From assembly GCA_024695065.1 (NCBI GenBank), contig JAILIX010000042.1:36056-100055 (forward strand): a stretch of DNA of 64,000 bases, written 5' to 3'. The DNA is from Fretibacterium sp. (GTDB lineage Bacteria > Synergistota > Synergistia > Synergistales > Aminobacteriaceae). Position 1 is the stretch's first letter, and each line of letters opens with the position of its first letter. The notes under the pieces are model-generated. The model saw only the letters and a list, made by a program, of their open reading frames with translations, did not search any database and was not told the origin of the DNA. The translations under genes were made by a program, and so were the position numbers. Below, piece after piece: positions 16,134 to 25,145 of this stretch.

Positions 16134-17942
16134 CTATCCTCCTATGCCCCTGTCGAGGCTTGCGCCCGTCAGCTTGTTGACGGCGAACTGGATGACCAGC
16201 ACCACAAGGATGATGAGCAGGTTGATGGCATTGCTGGCCTGAGTGAGGCCCGTGCGGCTGTACTCCTGAAGCAGTGTGGTGACCAGCGTCGTGTAGCTCG
16301 CGGCCAGAAGGACAAACAGGCTCATCTCCCTCATGCAGGAGATAAACGGCAGCAGATATCCGCTGATAAAGCTGGCCTTCTGAATGGGGAACAGCACGCG
16401 CGCCATGCGCTTCCACCAGGGAACGCCCATCATAATCGCTGCTTCTTCAATCTCTCCGGAGAGCTGAAGCATGGCGCTGGTTCCAGCACGGGAGGCAAAG
16501 GGCATAAACTTCACGGAACCCACCAGCAGCAGCAGGAAGAAAGAGCTGTCCAGCCAGGTGAAGCCTTTTGTGTAGGACAACGCCAGGTACACCGCGCCAA
16601 AGCTCATGGACGGAATGAGGTAGGGGAGGAAAGCCAGATCGGACATGAGCGTTGCTGCCCGGCTGCCGCGCTTGCGGGCCACGGCATAGCCAATCAAAAT
16701 GCCGATTGTTCCCGCGAGAAGGGAGACCAGCACGCTCAGGAGGAGGCTGCGGCCCATAGCACGCCACATCGTAGCGCTGCGGAGAATGCCGATAGTGTCG
16801 CCTTTGTTGCTGCCTTCAAAGAGCTCAGTGGATGTCCAGTAACGCAGCGTAAAGGTTGACCAGTCTCCGGGGACCTCAAACAGGCTTTCCATTGCGAAAG
16901 ATAAAAGCGGCATGATGGCGAAGAAAGCCACAATAATAATCATGAGCACGGCAGTGGGAATCCGTGCCCGGCCCAGATTAACAAGCGAGACCTGGCCGGA
17001 TTTTCCCGTGACGGTGGTGAAGCTCTTGCGTGTGCCGGTGAACCAGTTGTTCAGCGTCAGGATTCCGATGGAGAAAATCATCAGCACGATAGCGACGACG
17101 TAGCCCTGGCCGATGGTGAAGCCGGTGTTGATAAGGTTGCGCATCTGCACAGAGATAGAGACGAAGTTGTTGCCGGAGTTGATGCTGCTCTTGTTCAGGA
17201 AGAAAGGCACGGTGAATGAACTGATGGAACTGGAGAACACCAGAAGTATGGTGCTGATCAGCGCTGGCAGCACAATAGGCAGTGTGATCCTCCGGAGGAT
17301 CTTGAACCGGCTTGCCTTCAGCACGGTGGCTGCTTCCTCAAGGTTGGCGTCCATGTTGCGGAGAATGCCTCCGATGAGGATGTAGGCAAAGGGCGCGTAG
17401 TGCAGACCAAGACTCATGGCGCAGGGCCACAGCCCGTAGACCATGGACTCCGGCACGCAGATGCCTGTTGTGGACTGGAGGATGCCCATACCGGCGTTGA
17501 TGCCTGTGTTCTTGAAGAAGTTTTCCCAGAACATGGCCATGGACCAGCTCGGCATGATGTAGGGAAAAACGAAGACCGTGGATATAAACTGCTTGGCCGG
17601 GAGGTCGGAGCGCGTGATGAACCACGCCACCATCCCGCCGAACAGCACCGCCACAAAGCAGGAGATTATCGCCATGAGGGCGGATTCCCACAGCGGGATC
17701 CAGAATTTCGTCTCAGCGTAGTTGAACTCCTTGCTCGTCAGGAGTTCCGTCCAGTGATGGAAGGTCCAGCTTCCCTCCTCAACATCATCTCCAATCCAGA
17801 TGGCCTCCTGGTTGCCGTTGACCCTGAACGAGCCCACCAGCAGGGTTCCCAGCGGGAGAACCACTGCCAGCAGCAGCAGCGTCAGAAAAATGACCGTAAT
17901 CAGGTTTGCCGGCTTTGAACAGTATGATTTGATTTTTTCCAT
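16134..17942 (-). CDS. ABC transporter permease, fused two-domain FbpB-type (system A)
   Basis: 602 residues with about twelve membrane helices, made of two BPD_transp_1 domains in one chain. Each has an EAA-type loop that contacts the ATPase (EEAATVLKASRFKILRRI in the first half, EEAAIMMGVPWWKRMARV in the second). This arrangement is typical of iron(III) and related importers. AAGGTGAG precedes the ATG. Upstream, between it and the binding protein, lie a strong hairpin and the four-copy 26-bp repeat, so its expression probably depends on read-through. Confidence 0.9.
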   Translation of the reverse strand: MEKIKSYCSKPANLITVIFLTLLLLAVVLPLGTLLVGSFRVNGNQEAIWIGDDVEEGSWTFHHWTELLTSKEFNYAETKFWIPLWESALMAIISCFVAVLFGGMVAWFITRSDLPAKQFISTVFVFPYIMPSWSMAMFWENFFKNTGINAGMGILQSTTGICVPESMVYGLWPCAMSLGLHYAPFAYILIGGILRNMDANLEEAATVLKASRFKILRRITLPIVLPALISTILLVFSSSISSFTVPFFLNKSSINSGNNFVSISVQMRNLINTGFTIGQGYVVAIVLMIFSIGILTLNNWFTGTRKSFTTVTGKSGQVSLVNLGRARIPTAVLMIIIVAFFAIMPLLSFAMESLFEVPGDWSTFTLRYWTSTELFEGSNKGDTIGILRSATMWRAMGRSLLLSVLVSLLAGTIGILIGYAVARKRGSRAATLMSDLAFLPYLIPSMSFGAVYLALSYTKGFTWLDSSFFLLLLVGSVKFMPFASRAGTSAMLQLSGEIEEAAIMMGVPWWKRMARVLFPIQKASFISGYLLPFISCMREMSLFVLLAASYTTLVTTLLQEYSRTGLTQASNAINLLIILVVLVIQFAVNKLTGASLDRGIGG

Positions 17943-17955
17943 AAACTCACCTTCT

Positions 17956-18059
17956 GAATTTAAAGCTCACGCCGCATGGCTGAATTCAAAGCTTACGTCG
18001 CATGGCTGAAATTAAAGCTCACGCCGCACAGCTGAGTTCAGAGCCCGCGCCGCGTGGCT
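17956..18059 (-). repeat. four tandem copies of a 26-bp repeat
   Basis: Units at 17956-17981, 17982-18007, 18008-18033 and 18034-18059, each starting GAATT-like and ending GCATGGCT-like on the plus strand; the first three are very similar and the fourth is more diverged. They lie between the binding-protein terminator and the permease ATG, within the expected mRNA leader of the permease. The first unit plus two bases on each side (30 bp) occurs again, inverted, at 34133-34162 in rsmH. The function is unknown. Confidence 0.93.
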
Positions 18060-18067
18060 GAAGGGGG

Positions 18068-18099
18068 AAAAACCGCCTCCTCCCCTGGGAGGAGGCGGT
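18068..18099 (-). terminator. attenuator/terminator after binding protein of system A
   Basis: A perfect 12-bp GC-rich stem (18072-18083 with 18088-18099) followed by T5 on the minus strand. It would stop most transcripts after the binding-protein gene and protect its mRNA 3' end. Confidence 0.85.
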
Positions 18100-18125
18100 G
18101 CGAAAAAACAGACTTGCAGCTGAAA

Positions 18126-19394
18126 TTATCTGCCAGCCATCTGCATATTGATGAATTTCACCACGGAACGGTAGGCGGAGTCAAGGTACTCCACGTTCTC
18201 GACGATGCACCTTTCCTTCCACTGGGAGAGGGCCGGGTCAGCGGGAATGCCGTTAGCAGGGTCGCCGGACATGGTAGGAACGCTCTGGTTGCCGGAGTAA
18301 TATCCCATGATGTTGCCCCAGCCTGCATTGAAGCCCTCCTGGGTCAGCAGGTAACGGATGAAGAGACAGGCAGTGTAGGGCAGACGTGCGGTCCTCGGAA
18401 TCAGTGTCCACATGTTATAAACAAAACCATTGAAGCCTTCAACCTCAAAATTCCAGCCCGCTGCAGCCACGGTTCCGGCAAAGAACTTGTCCGTACCCTT
18501 GTACTCGTCTTTGAAGTACTCGTAGTCCTTCAGCTTGTTCAACCCCGCGAAGATAATCCGTCCATCGTCAGCATAGGAGTTGAGGGATTTGATCTCACGG
18601 GTGTCGGAGGCGTGCCAGTAGCCTACGTTCCTGAGGAACTCCGCGATAAACTTGAATCCGATGTTGTGGTAGCCCTCCGCGGCGGGATCGCAGTCCTTTC
18701 CAAAATAGCTCTTATAAGCCTTTGACAGTTTTTCGCAGGAGCTCTCACTGGTAAGCATGATGAGGAAGTTCATATTCACGTCCTCTCCCAGGGGGCTCTG
18801 GAAGGAAACATTATGCAGTCCCTTCAGGCTTACGCCGTCAGCTCCGGTCATCTGCCAGACGTTCCTGAGCTGGTCCATGCCAACCTTCGTCCTGTCAAAG
18901 ATGAAGATTTTGTTGAAAGTGACGCCGACCAGGGGATTCTGGTCTTCCTCTGCAATGCCGAACTCCGGTCCCTGGGGAACGTAGCTCAGCAGGAAGTGGG
19001 TGTCCAGCATGGCGTTCTTCAGGAAGGAAGCGTCCTGAAGCATGACGAAGTCGGCAATGTAGCTGCCAGCCTTCTGTGCGGCGCTCAGCTTGGGCTGATA
19101 CTCGCTACCCTTCTTGCTGTTGTAGGCCGTACGGCCTGCCGCCCAGGGGTACTTCTTCTCAAACTTTGCCAGAGCCTTCTTAACCCCGCTGGTCAGGGAA
19201 TCTGCGTTGAAGATAAAATCGGAGTTAGCCTCCATTTCCGCCTTGGCAGCAGCCTCCAGCTCCGCGAGGGACATCCCCTGCGCGGCCTTGATGGACGCCT
19301 CAACATCCGCTGCGCAGGCCGCAGCAGCGAACGCCATCACAAGCGCGCACGCTGTTACAAGAACCCATTTTCCATTGCCCATTGCCTTTCTCAT
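18126..19394 (-). CDS. extracellular solute-binding protein (system A)
   Basis: 422 residues from the ATG at 19394, chosen because AGAAGGAG lies 8 bases upstream; a GTG 9 bases earlier has no room for one. It has an N-terminal signal peptide (about 1-28) ending AAAC, so either a lipoprotein or a secreted protein. The body resembles periplasmic binding proteins of the iron/polyamine group (an early-middle YIADFVMLQD and an aromatic-rich C-terminal lobe with YTACLFIRYLL). It delivers substrate to the permease encoded downstream. It has its own consensus-like promoter and is separated from the permease by an attenuator. Confidence 0.85.
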   Translation of the reverse strand: MRKAMGNGKWVLVTACALVMAFAAAACAADVEASIKAAQGMSLAELEAAAKAEMEANSDFIFNADSLTSGVKKALAKFEKKYPWAAGRTAYNSKKGSEYQPKLSAAQKAGSYIADFVMLQDASFLKNAMLDTHFLLSYVPQGPEFGIAEEDQNPLVGVTFNKIFIFDRTKVGMDQLRNVWQMTGADGVSLKGLHNVSFQSPLGEDVNMNFLIMLTSESSCEKLSKAYKSYFGKDCDPAAEGYHNIGFKFIAEFLRNVGYWHASDTREIKSLNSYADDGRIIFAGLNKLKDYEYFKDEYKGTDKFFAGTVAAAGWNFEVEGFNGFVYNMWTLIPRTARLPYTACLFIRYLLTQEGFNAGWGNIMGYYSGNQSVPTMSGDPANGIPADPALSQWKERCIVENVEYLDSAYRSVVKFINMQMAGR

Positions 19395-19448
19395 TTCCGT
19401 CACTCCTTCTGATTTTTAACTCAATTTTACGCAGAGTCGACTCTTCCT

Positions 19449-19477
19449 ATTATAGAAAAATTATGATATTTGTGCAA
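19449..19477 (-). promoter_or_regulatory. promoter of ABC system A
   Basis: On the minus strand: TTGCAC (19477-19472), a 17-base spacer, TATAAT (19454-19449), about 55 bases before the binding-protein ATG. Confidence 0.8.
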
Positions 19478-19486
19478 ATTGCCGAC

Positions 19487-20464
19487 TCATACCGTCCGCT
19501 GGGATATACCCTTCATGCCGGAGACGGCCCAGTCCTCGTTCATGGCTGAGACAACACTGCCGCAGTACGTACACTGGGCGGAGGCGTTGAGCGTCAGAGG
19601 CGCGCCGCAGTGCGGGCAGTTCACAGTCCGGATTTCGCCGCCTTCCTGAGTCTGAACTCCCGTTTTCCGGACCAGCTCCCACTCGTACTCCATGAACTTT
19701 TCGCGATTCCTGTCTCCGGAGACCACACTGCCTGTCCTGTCGTCCAGAATGTAGCTCACGATTCTGGCTTTCAGCCGCACGGCGAGATAATCCATCCCGC
19801 CGGACTGCCAGTACCCCAGGATGTTTGTGTCCAGCACGGCAATGTTCTCTGTGCAGTCTGTCCGGCGGGCCTTACGGAGCCCGTCGAGCTGAAGGTCCAT
19901 CTGGTTGTAGAAGGCGTCTGTCATGTAGGGCCTCAGGGACGAGATATCTTTGTCGTGCCAGGCGTCCTGCATCCGTACGTAGAGGTTCGCGAGGTGCGCC
20001 CTGAGTTTCGCCTCGTCAAACTGCGGATCCAGCGTGAGGTAACCGCTGATGGGCATCAGGCTGCGGTTTGCGGGCAAGGCCTCGTTGAATGCAGGTCCCT
20101 GATGAGAGGCTTCCTGTTTTTTCCTGCGCTGACTCAGGATGATGATTCCAACAACGATGATGACGATGATCGCTATCATCCCGTCCTCAAAATCCGATGA
20201 GAGAGACAAACCCAGAGCGGCTGCCGCAAAGAGATCCCCGCCGCCGCTGTAGCTTCTCCGGCTGCTGCCTCCGCCGCTCCAGCCGCCTCCGCTGCCTCCA
20301 CCGCTCCAACCGCCTCCGCCACCTCCGCTGTGGCCTCCGCCTCCGCCGTAGTCGCTGTTGCCCGAGAACCCGCCGAAGTCGGCCCAGGTTCCGTTCGGAA
20401 CCAGACACAGGCAGAAGGACAGCAGAAGGACTGCCGTCAAAATCCCGAAGAATTTTTTCCTCAT
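19487..20464 (-). CDS. Tim44-like membrane protein with C-terminal zinc ribbon
   Basis: 325 residues, ATG preceded by ACGGAGG. Order: signal peptide (1-28), a Gly/Ser-rich stretch (about 30-75), a membrane helix (MIAIIVIIVVGIIIL), a Tim44-like/NTF2-fold domain (about 140-265) and a zinc ribbon with CPHCG and CTYCG. Related bacterial proteins are poorly characterised; the Tim44-like fold is thought to bind lipid or protein partners. If the signal anchor is kept, the fold and zinc ribbon are cytoplasmic. The neighbours (ABC system A and a divergent PQQ-repeat protein) do not point to a function. Confidence 0.75.
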   Translation of the reverse strand: MRKKFFGILTAVLLLSFCLCLVPNGTWADFGGFSGNSDYGGGGGHSGGGGGGWSGGGSGGGWSGGGSSRRSYSGGGDLFAAAALGLSLSSDFEDGMIAIIVIIVVGIIILSQRRKKQEASHQGPAFNEALPANRSLMPISGYLTLDPQFDEAKLRAHLANLYVRMQDAWHDKDISSLRPYMTDAFYNQMDLQLDGLRKARRTDCTENIAVLDTNILGYWQSGGMDYLAVRLKARIVSYILDDRTGSVVSGDRNREKFMEYEWELVRKTGVQTQEGGEIRTVNCPHCGAPLTLNASAQCTYCGSVVSAMNEDWAVSGMKGISQRTV

Positions 20465-20574
20465 GAGATACCTCCGTAAAAAAAGCGCCGGATGGCTGGC
20501 GCGAAATTATCCTTTTGAGATATCATAACATAAAAAGGAGGCCCGGTGGCCACTTTCAGAGGAGGTTATGTGGA

Positions 20575-21606
20575 ATGAAACGTTTTCTTTACGCAATGCT
20601 GTGTGTGGTTCTTCTGGCCGGACAGGCCGGAGCATGGCGAGGTGAGGTGGGCTGGACATTTCAGGCGGGGTCCGGACTCACCAGCGGCATTGCTGTTGCT
20701 GGCGGACTGGTGCTTGTTGGAGATGGGAGCGGAGTACTCTATGCCGTGCAGAGGGCGTCAGGGCAGCAGGCCTGGGCCTATCAGGGAACAAATACCATCG
20801 TGGGCACACCCTCGGTTGCGGAGGACAATGTGATTTTTGCCCAGGCGGACGGAACTTTGACGTGCCTTCGCCTTTCAGACGGCTCCGTTGTGTGGCAGAG
20901 CCTTGCCGCTGAGAGCGGGTCTGAGACGCTGACAGATGGGACAGCTATGGGTGGCGGCAGGGTTTTCTTCGTCAAAGGAGATGGCCGGCTCCATGCTCTG
21001 AGCGTGACGGACGGCAAGCCGCTCTGGACTTACGAATCCAGCCAGGAACTTCGCAGCGCCCCGGCGTTCGGCGAAGGATCTCTCCTGCTGGGGGACCAGG
21101 GAGGCGTGTTCAGCGTCCTTGATCCGAAGAACGGCCATCGTCTGACCGGCGGCGGTGCGGGGGGCGCCATCAACACTCCGTCCATCAGTGAGGGCAGCGT
21201 ATTTTTCTCAAGCTGGGACGGATCCGTTCAGCGTGTCAGGCTCAAGGGCAACATCCCCCAGTGGAAAGTTAATGTGGAGGATCCCGTGACGACTTCTCCC
21301 ACTGTTGCAGGAGGAAAGGTTTTTGTGGGGACAGCCAGGGGGAACATCGCTGCTATGGATGCGAAGAACGGAAAAATCCTGTGGCAGTTCAACACACAGG
21401 GCGGCAACGTCATGGCACAGCCCGTTGTCGGAGAGGGGATGGTGTTCGCCGGAGGTGGTCAGGGTGTCCTTTCCATTCTCAATGCCGCGACGGGAAAGCT
21501 CCTCTCAAGCTTCACCACCGGTGCAGGCATCAGCGGAACTCCTGCCTTTGAGGGCGGCGTGCTCTACCTGGGCAGTGAGGATGGCAACCTGTATGCAATC
21601 ATGTGA
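20575..21606 (+). CDS. periplasmic PQQ-repeat beta-propeller protein (BamB-like fold)
   Basis: 343 residues from the ATG at 20575 (AGAGGAGG nine bases upstream). A signal peptide ends AGQAGA and there is no lipobox cysteine, so it should be soluble in the periplasm. The rest is about seven repeats of the PQQ-enzyme type (G-x-V-Y/F-x-G-x-x-D-G-x-L-x-A-L-x-x-x-G-x-x-W pattern), forming a beta-propeller like that of BamB, the outer-membrane assembly factor. BamB itself is normally a lipoprotein, so the role here is uncertain. Divergent from the Tim44-like gene. Confidence 0.8.
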   Translation: MKRFLYAMLCVVLLAGQAGAWRGEVGWTFQAGSGLTSGIAVAGGLVLVGDGSGVLYAVQRASGQQAWAYQGTNTIVGTPSVAEDNVIFAQADGTLTCLRLSDGSVVWQSLAAESGSETLTDGTAMGGGRVFFVKGDGRLHALSVTDGKPLWTYESSQELRSAPAFGEGSLLLGDQGGVFSVLDPKNGHRLTGGGAGGAINTPSISEGSVFFSSWDGSVQRVRLKGNIPQWKVNVEDPVTTSPTVAGGKVFVGTARGNIAAMDAKNGKILWQFNTQGGNVMAQPVVGEGMVFAGGGQGVLSILNAATGKLLSSFTTGAGISGTPAFEGGVLYLGSEDGNLYAIM

Positions 21607-21670
21607 GGTGCTGTAGCCGCTTTTTTGTGTAAAAATCTTCGGTAAAATCACGATTTCAGGAGAACATGGG

Positions 21671-21696
21671 GAAAGGGGAGATGTATCTCCCCTTTC
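21671..21696 (+). terminator. hairpin after PQQ-repeat gene
   Basis: A perfect 12-bp inverted repeat (21671-21682 with 21685-21696). No clean T tract follows, so termination may be partial. Confidence 0.6.
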
Positions 21697-21860
21697 ATGT
21701 CCTCTTCTGTTCTGAGCTGAGCAGCAGGGGGTCTTTCGTTGGGTACCTTTAGTCCCGGAGGGGCTGAGTCTCCTTCCTGACAACCCAGCCCTAATTATTA
21801 ATAATTTTTCACCTGTGCAGGCCGTGAGAGTGTGGCCGCTTAATTGCGCCACTTTTATGA
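21697..21860. other. non-coding stretch with possible RNA structure
   Basis: No gene is seen between the hairpin at 21696 and the ABC system B promoter. The part 21734-21792 can fold: GTTGGGT with ACCCAGC encloses a smaller GGAG/CTCC stem. I tried to match TPP, cobalamin, c-di-GMP and fluoride riboswitch cores and found none, and it lies upstream of the -10 so is not in the system B leader. Confidence 0.3.
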
Positions 21861-21866
21861 TATAAT
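21861..21866 (+). promoter_or_regulatory. -10 element of ABC system B
   Basis: A consensus TATAAT about 107 bases before the binding-protein ATG. The -35 region (CTTAAT, 16-17 bases upstream) is weak. The leader then contains an imperfect GC hairpin (about 21920-21945). Confidence 0.5.
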
Positions 21867-21972
21867 AAATTTACACTATGATTGATAGTTTAATCAGGGG
21901 CGTTGACTGCCCCGGGGAGCGCAGGGGGGTATTTCCCCCTCGCGTCAGATTAAAAGAGGAGGTCCTATAGGT

Positions 21973-23037
21973 ATGAGGAAAGGCATGTTCTTGTTCCTGG
22001 CGTTGTGTGGGGTTTTGTTCTGCGCCGCGTTTGCGTCCGCTGATGAAGGGATTGACTGGCGCGCATACGAGGGCAGCGAGCTTATGGTGTATGGCGGTTC
22101 TGACGAACCCCATGTTGCGGCTGTCTGCAAAGCGTTTGAGGTCAAAACGGGGATTAAGACCAGCTACATCCGTCTCAGCGGCAACGACTGCTTTACCCGT
22201 ATCAAGGAGGAACGGGACAATCCTCAGGCCGATGTCTGGTACGGCGGCACGTGGGATCCCTATATCGCCGCAGCGAAAGAGGGTCTGCTGCATCCCTATA
22301 AGGAGTGCAAGGGCGTTGCGAACTATCGCAGCGAGCAGTATGCTGTCGGCTATCCCAACTGGTTTGGCATCTACTCTGGCTGGATTGGCTTCATCTGCGA
22401 CGGCGAGGAGCTGAAGGCCCGCGGGCTTGAGATTCCCAAATCCTGGGTGGATCTGACAAAGCCGGAGTATAAAAACATGCTGGTGCTGGCCAACCCCGGC
22501 GCTACGGGCACGGGCGTGATGGTGACGTCCATCCTGTTCCAGATTTTTGGGCCGGAGAAAGCTGTCGAGATGATAGCGGCTATGGATAAGAACGTGACGA
22601 CCTACGTGAAGACTGGTTCCGGCACATCCCATCAGGTTGCGCTGGGCGAGGCTGCCATTGGCGTCGGGTTCCTGCACACCGGCCTTGACTATAAGGCCAA
22701 TCAGGGCTATGACAACTTCGTGCTGGCCGGCCCCTCCGAGGGAACAGGCTATGAAGTGGGCGGGGCGGCCATTATTGAGGGCTGCAAGCATCTGGACGAG
22801 GCTAAACTGTTTATCGAGTATGCTCTGACTCCAGAGTGTCAGCAGATCGGACAGACGGTCGGCTCCCTTCAGTTCCTGACCGTGAAGGGCGCTAAGGATC
22901 CGGAGGCTGCTCAGGAGCTTCTCAAGATGAACATCAAGCTGATCAACTACGATTCCGAGTGGACAGGGGCCAACAAGAATATGTTGATCGAGAAGTGGAA
23001 CAGCGCCATTTCCAAGGAAAAAGTTCAGCAGAAATAA
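21973..23037 (+). CDS. extracellular solute-binding protein, AfuA/FbpA-type (system B)
   Basis: 354 residues, AGGAGG upstream of the ATG. A cleavable signal peptide (1-23, ending FASADE) is followed by a type-2 periplasmic binding protein of the iron(III)/thiamine/phosphonate cluster: LMVYGGSDEPHV, then ADVWYGGTWDPY, and GIYSGWIGFICD in the hinge region. It would bind the substrate and feed the FbpB-type permease encoded next. First gene of a binding protein-permease-ATPase operon; iron is only one possible substrate. Confidence 0.88.
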   Translation: MRKGMFLFLALCGVLFCAAFASADEGIDWRAYEGSELMVYGGSDEPHVAAVCKAFEVKTGIKTSYIRLSGNDCFTRIKEERDNPQADVWYGGTWDPYIAAAKEGLLHPYKECKGVANYRSEQYAVGYPNWFGIYSGWIGFICDGEELKARGLEIPKSWVDLTKPEYKNMLVLANPGATGTGVMVTSILFQIFGPEKAVEMIAAMDKNVTTYVKTGSGTSHQVALGEAAIGVGFLHTGLDYKANQGYDNFVLAGPSEGTGYEVGGAAIIEGCKHLDEAKLFIEYALTPECQQIGQTVGSLQFLTVKGAKDPEAAQELLKMNIKLINYDSEWTGANKNMLIEKWNSAISKEKVQQK

Positions 23038-23057
23038 TCATTGTAACCGGCTAAGAC

Positions 23058-23088
23058 AAGGCCGTCTGCCTAATTGACAGACGGCCTT
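23058..23088 (+). terminator. hairpin between binding protein and permease (system B)
   Basis: A perfect 11-bp stem (23058-23068 with 23078-23088), with few Ts after it. As in systems A and C it should lower downstream expression or stabilise the binding-protein message. Confidence 0.65.
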
Positions 23089-23123
23089 TATGATTGTAAC
23101 AGGCGATATGCGAGGTGATTGAA

Positions 23124-25145
23124 GTGGCCAGGTCACAGGGCAGGAAACTGGAGCGGAAAAAGCTGATGGGGGACCCCATCCTGGTGATGGGGATACTGTT
23201 GATTATGGCGTTCCTGCTGCTGTTTATCGTGTATCCGCTGTGGACGGTAACAGCACAGAGCTTTTCCCAAAGCGAGACGGAAACGCTGAATGAAGTCAAG
23301 GCAGCAGGTGAGTGGTTTGTCCATGCTGCGGAAACACTTCCGGAGGCCGCCGCCGGACACTTCCGCACGCTGGGCGTCAGTACGGGCGAATTTCACCGTC
23401 TCTATAACCGCTATCGGCGAAACAATGCAGAGGATGTGGTCAGAGCACGTGCTGCGCTGAAGGAGGCGCTGTTGAGGGTGGACGGCGGGGCTGTTGAAAC
23501 CTTTGCCGCAGCGTTAAAGCTCCCCCCTGAGGAGATCCGAAGCCGTGTGGAAACCGTACGGGAGGCCGAGGTCACTCTGGGACGGCCGGCATTCTCCATG
23601 GATGCCTACGTGACGCTGTTCCGGCGCGGCAGTTTTCAGAAGACGGTACACAACACAATTCTGCTGGGATTTATCACAGGCCTCATTGCCACGCTGATTG
23701 GCTTTGTCTTTGCCTATGTGGACATGTACACGAAGACAGCGTTCAGTCCTATGTTCCGCGTCATTTCGGTGTTGCCCATCGTATCGCCGCCCTTTGTACT
23801 GTCACTTTCGGCCATCATGCTGTTCGGCAGGCGGGGCCTGATCACGCGTCAGCTCCTTGGTATCATGGACGCCAACATAAATGGCCTGCACGGTATCGTG
23901 CTGGTGCAGGTGCTCACTTTTTTCCCTGTCTGTTATCTGATGCTCAAGGGGTTGCTGCTCAACATCGAGCCGTCCCTGGAGGAATCGGCCCGCGACATGG
24001 GGGCTTCCCGCTGGAAGGTGTTCACAACGGTGACTCTGCCTCTGCTGCTTCCGGGAATCGGCAACGCTTTCCTTGTGACGTTCATAGAGGCGGTGGCGGA
24101 CTTTGCCAACCCGCAGATGATTGGCGGGGATTTCCGCACGCTGGCGGAGATGATTTATAACGAATACGCCCTGCAGGGGGACCCGCGTGTGCCGGCGGCC
24201 ATGTCCGTGTTCATGCTGCTGATGACCATCGTCCTGTTCACAATGGAGAAATACTGGCTGGAGCGGAAGTCCGTCGCCACTCTCAGCGGCAAGGCATCCC
24301 GTGTGCGCCAGCCTATCACCGACAGGTCGGTAGTGATACCGTTGGTGACATTTTGTATGCTGGTCTCCGTGTTCGTGATAAGCATGTACGCGCTGATTCC
24401 TCTTGGAGCACTGTTCCAGCAGTGGGGACGCCGATTTACGCTGGTCACAACGCACTTTCGGAAGGTGTTTGACCGTGGGCTTCAGCCCTTCTGGGATTCC
24501 ATGCTGCTTTCCCTGATTGCGGCCTTCATCACAGCCTTCATGTCCATGATTATTGCCTACCTGGTGGTGAAGCGCAGGTTCCCAGGCCGCAGCGTCATGG
24601 AATTTGTGACTATGTTTGCCATGGCTGTGCCCGGCACAGTGCTGGGCATTGCGCTGCTGCGCGGCTATATCACGGGGATATTTAACAGCGGCACTATGGT
24701 TCTGGCCGGGACGGGAAGCATACTGGTTATTGCGTTTGTAGTGCGCAGCCTGCCCGTCGGCACACGCTCCGGTGTGGCGGCGCTGCGTCAGATTGATAAA
24801 TCCATTGAGGAATCTGCCTACGATATGGGGGCGGACAGTGGAAAGGTGTTCACCTCCGTCACGTTGCCGCTGATCAAGGACTCCTTTATCAGTGGCCTGG
24901 TGACGACGTTCGCCCGTTCCATAACGGCTACCAGCGCAGTGATCTTCCTGATCTCCCCGGCGTGGAGGCTGATTACGCCGCAAATCATGACTGTTGTAGA
25001 CAGGGGCGAGTATTCTGAGGCCTGCGCATGGGCCACGATGCTGATGGCCATCGTGTACTGCGCTATAGCGCTGATGAACCTGCTGCTGAGCGTCTTTGGC
25101 ACCAGCCGCCGGCAGGAACGTGCAGAAAGGAAGGTTTGGGCATGA
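23124..25145 (+). CDS. ABC transporter permease, fused two-domain FbpB-type (system B)
   Basis: 673 residues from the GTG at 23124, preferred because GAGGTG lies six bases upstream; a GTG at 23115 is possible. A first membrane helix is followed by an about 120-residue extracytoplasmic stretch, then two BPD_transp_1 domains with EAA loops (EESARDMGASRWKVFTTV and EESAYDMGADSGKVFTSV). It forms the import channel of system B. The stop overlaps the ATPase start (ATGA). Confidence 0.9.
   Translation: MARSQGRKLERKKLMGDPILVMGILLIMAFLLLFIVYPLWTVTAQSFSQSETETLNEVKAAGEWFVHAAETLPEAAAGHFRTLGVSTGEFHRLYNRYRRNNAEDVVRARAALKEALLRVDGGAVETFAAALKLPPEEIRSRVETVREAEVTLGRPAFSMDAYVTLFRRGSFQKTVHNTILLGFITGLIATLIGFVFAYVDMYTKTAFSPMFRVISVLPIVSPPFVLSLSAIMLFGRRGLITRQLLGIMDANINGLHGIVLVQVLTFFPVCYLMLKGLLLNIEPSLEESARDMGASRWKVFTTVTLPLLLPGIGNAFLVTFIEAVADFANPQMIGGDFRTLAEMIYNEYALQGDPRVPAAMSVFMLLMTIVLFTMEKYWLERKSVATLSGKASRVRQPITDRSVVIPLVTFCMLVSVFVISMYALIPLGALFQQWGRRFTLVTTHFRKVFDRGLQPFWDSMLLSLIAAFITAFMSMIIAYLVVKRRFPGRSVMEFVTMFAMAVPGTVLGIALLRGYITGIFNSGTMVLAGTGSILVIAFVVRSLPVGTRSGVAALRQIDKSIEESAYDMGADSGKVFTSVTLPLIKDSFISGLVTTFARSITATSAVIFLISPAWRLITPQIMTVVDRGEYSEACAWATMLMAIVYCAIALMNLLLSVFGTSRRQERAERKVWA

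Noticed and set aside
17956..18059. CRISPR array
   Set aside because: The four 26-bp units are directly adjacent with no spacers, and no cas genes are in the window.
21697..21860. Possible TPP or other riboswitch before ABC system B
   Set aside because: GGCTGAGT looks superficially like part of the TPP core, but the companion segment (CCTGATCTGG-type) and P3 arm are missing, and the region lies upstream of the likely transcription start.
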